From: Pedosphaera sp. | Lineage (GTDB): Bacteria > Verrucomicrobiota > Verrucomicrobiia > Limisphaerales > UBA9464 | Direction: 5' to 3' | Length of the DNA: 6,356 bases | NCBI GenBank assembly: GCA_009695405.1 | Contig: SIAZ01000205.1 | Span: 1-6,356 of the forward strand | Shown here: one piece after another, positions 6,212 through 6,356 of the stretch | Numbering within the stretch: the stretch's first letter is position 1 | Layout: every line of letters begins with the position of its first letter | Notes under the pieces: model-generated | Database searches by the model: none | What the model saw: the letters and a program-made list of their open reading frames with translations, nothing else | What the model was told of the DNA's origin: nothing | Program-made: the position numbers and the translations under genes

Positions 6212-6356
6212 GTAAGCGTACGCCCAACCTCATGGTTCCCTAGTTGCCGAAAGTAGGATATTCCGCGATCGAAGGCGGGGAAGAAAGGTCGACCGACCGG
6301 ATTAGGCTTTCGCCGGTTTCCAGTTCCAAGGCAGGAGTTCGGCAACGGTATGGTTC
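6212..6356 (-). mobile_element. 3' end of an IS66-family insertion sequence (right copy, inverted)
   Basis: The tip starts GTAAGCG at 6212, with the palindrome GCGTACGC at 6216-6223. Its reverse complement aligns without gaps to 91-235, with 142 of 145 bases identical; the differences are at 6225, 6230 and 6246. Sequence before 6212 has no similarity to that beyond base 235, so 6212 is the element boundary. The orientation is opposite to the left copy, so both transposase 3' ends point into the window. The element runs off the window edge. Confidence 0.85.
6302..6356 (-). CDS. IS66-family transposase (TnpC), extreme C-terminal fragment
   Basis: Read on the minus strand from the window edge, the frame encodes NHTVAELLPWNWKPAKA and stops at TAA (6304-6302). 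It is identical to the end of the left copy at both DNA and protein level over the shared stretch. Only 17 complete codons plus the stop are visible, so nothing can be said about whether this copy is functional. It converges with the ATPase gene, whose stop lies 134 bp away. Confidence 0.8.
   Translation of the reverse strand, partial: NHTVAELLPWNWKPAKA

Noticed and set aside
6175..6243. A possible start (ATG 6175) of a gene downstream of the ATPase, cut off by IS66
   Set aside because: Only 12 codons precede the IS boundary, there is no good ribosome site, and the frame stops inside the IS.
1..6356. CRISPR arrays, tRNA or rRNA genes
   Set aside because: No regularly spaced repeats, cloverleaf-like segments or rRNA-like sequence were seen on either strand.

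Overview
The window holds two intact genes, a ThuA-like secreted protein and a large copper-type P1B ATPase. They sit beside a decayed insertion sequence, and the whole is bracketed by the ends of two further insertion sequences. The signal-peptide ThuA protein and the ATPase without an HMA domain suggest a Gram-negative environmental bacterium, perhaps Verrucomicrobiota or a related PVC lineage. That placement is a weak inference, because no rRNA or marker gene is present.

Layout. Bases 1-235 are the 3' end of an IS66-family element (end of the transposase, short trailer, outer tip). Bases 236-528 contain no gene I recognise, only a strong hairpin just beyond the IS66 tip. Bases 529-2329 appear to be one ISAs1-type element: imperfect inverted repeats enclose a minus-strand transposase pseudogene with an N-terminal DUF4338 (DruA-like) domain fused to an ISAs1 transposase. 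It carries nonsense codons, frameshifts and a deletion. Bases 2330-2485 are the leader of the ThuA-like gene (2486-3355, +). After 37 bp comes the ATPase (3393-6167, +), probably in the same transcript. Bases 6168-6211 are a short remnant spacer. Bases 6212-6356 are the 3' end of a second IS66 copy on the minus strand, matching the left copy at 142 of 145 positions.

How it fits together. The ATPase has all the P1B-1 catalytic motifs and an N-terminal CxxC...CCxGC metal site as in FixI/CcoI, but no HMA domain. After the normal core it continues for about 220 residues with several predicted membrane spans, many Met, Gly and Trp residues and an HCLCCGG motif. I do not recognise this tail, and it is the most interesting novelty here. 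The function of the ThuA-like protein is not evident from sequence; co-transcription with a copper pump is the only context clue.

The inverted IS66 ends could mark a compound-transposon-like segment. They could equally mean that the sequence breaks at a repeat, since both window edges fall inside the element. Transcription of the ATPase runs head-on into the right IS66 transposase, with no clear terminator between.
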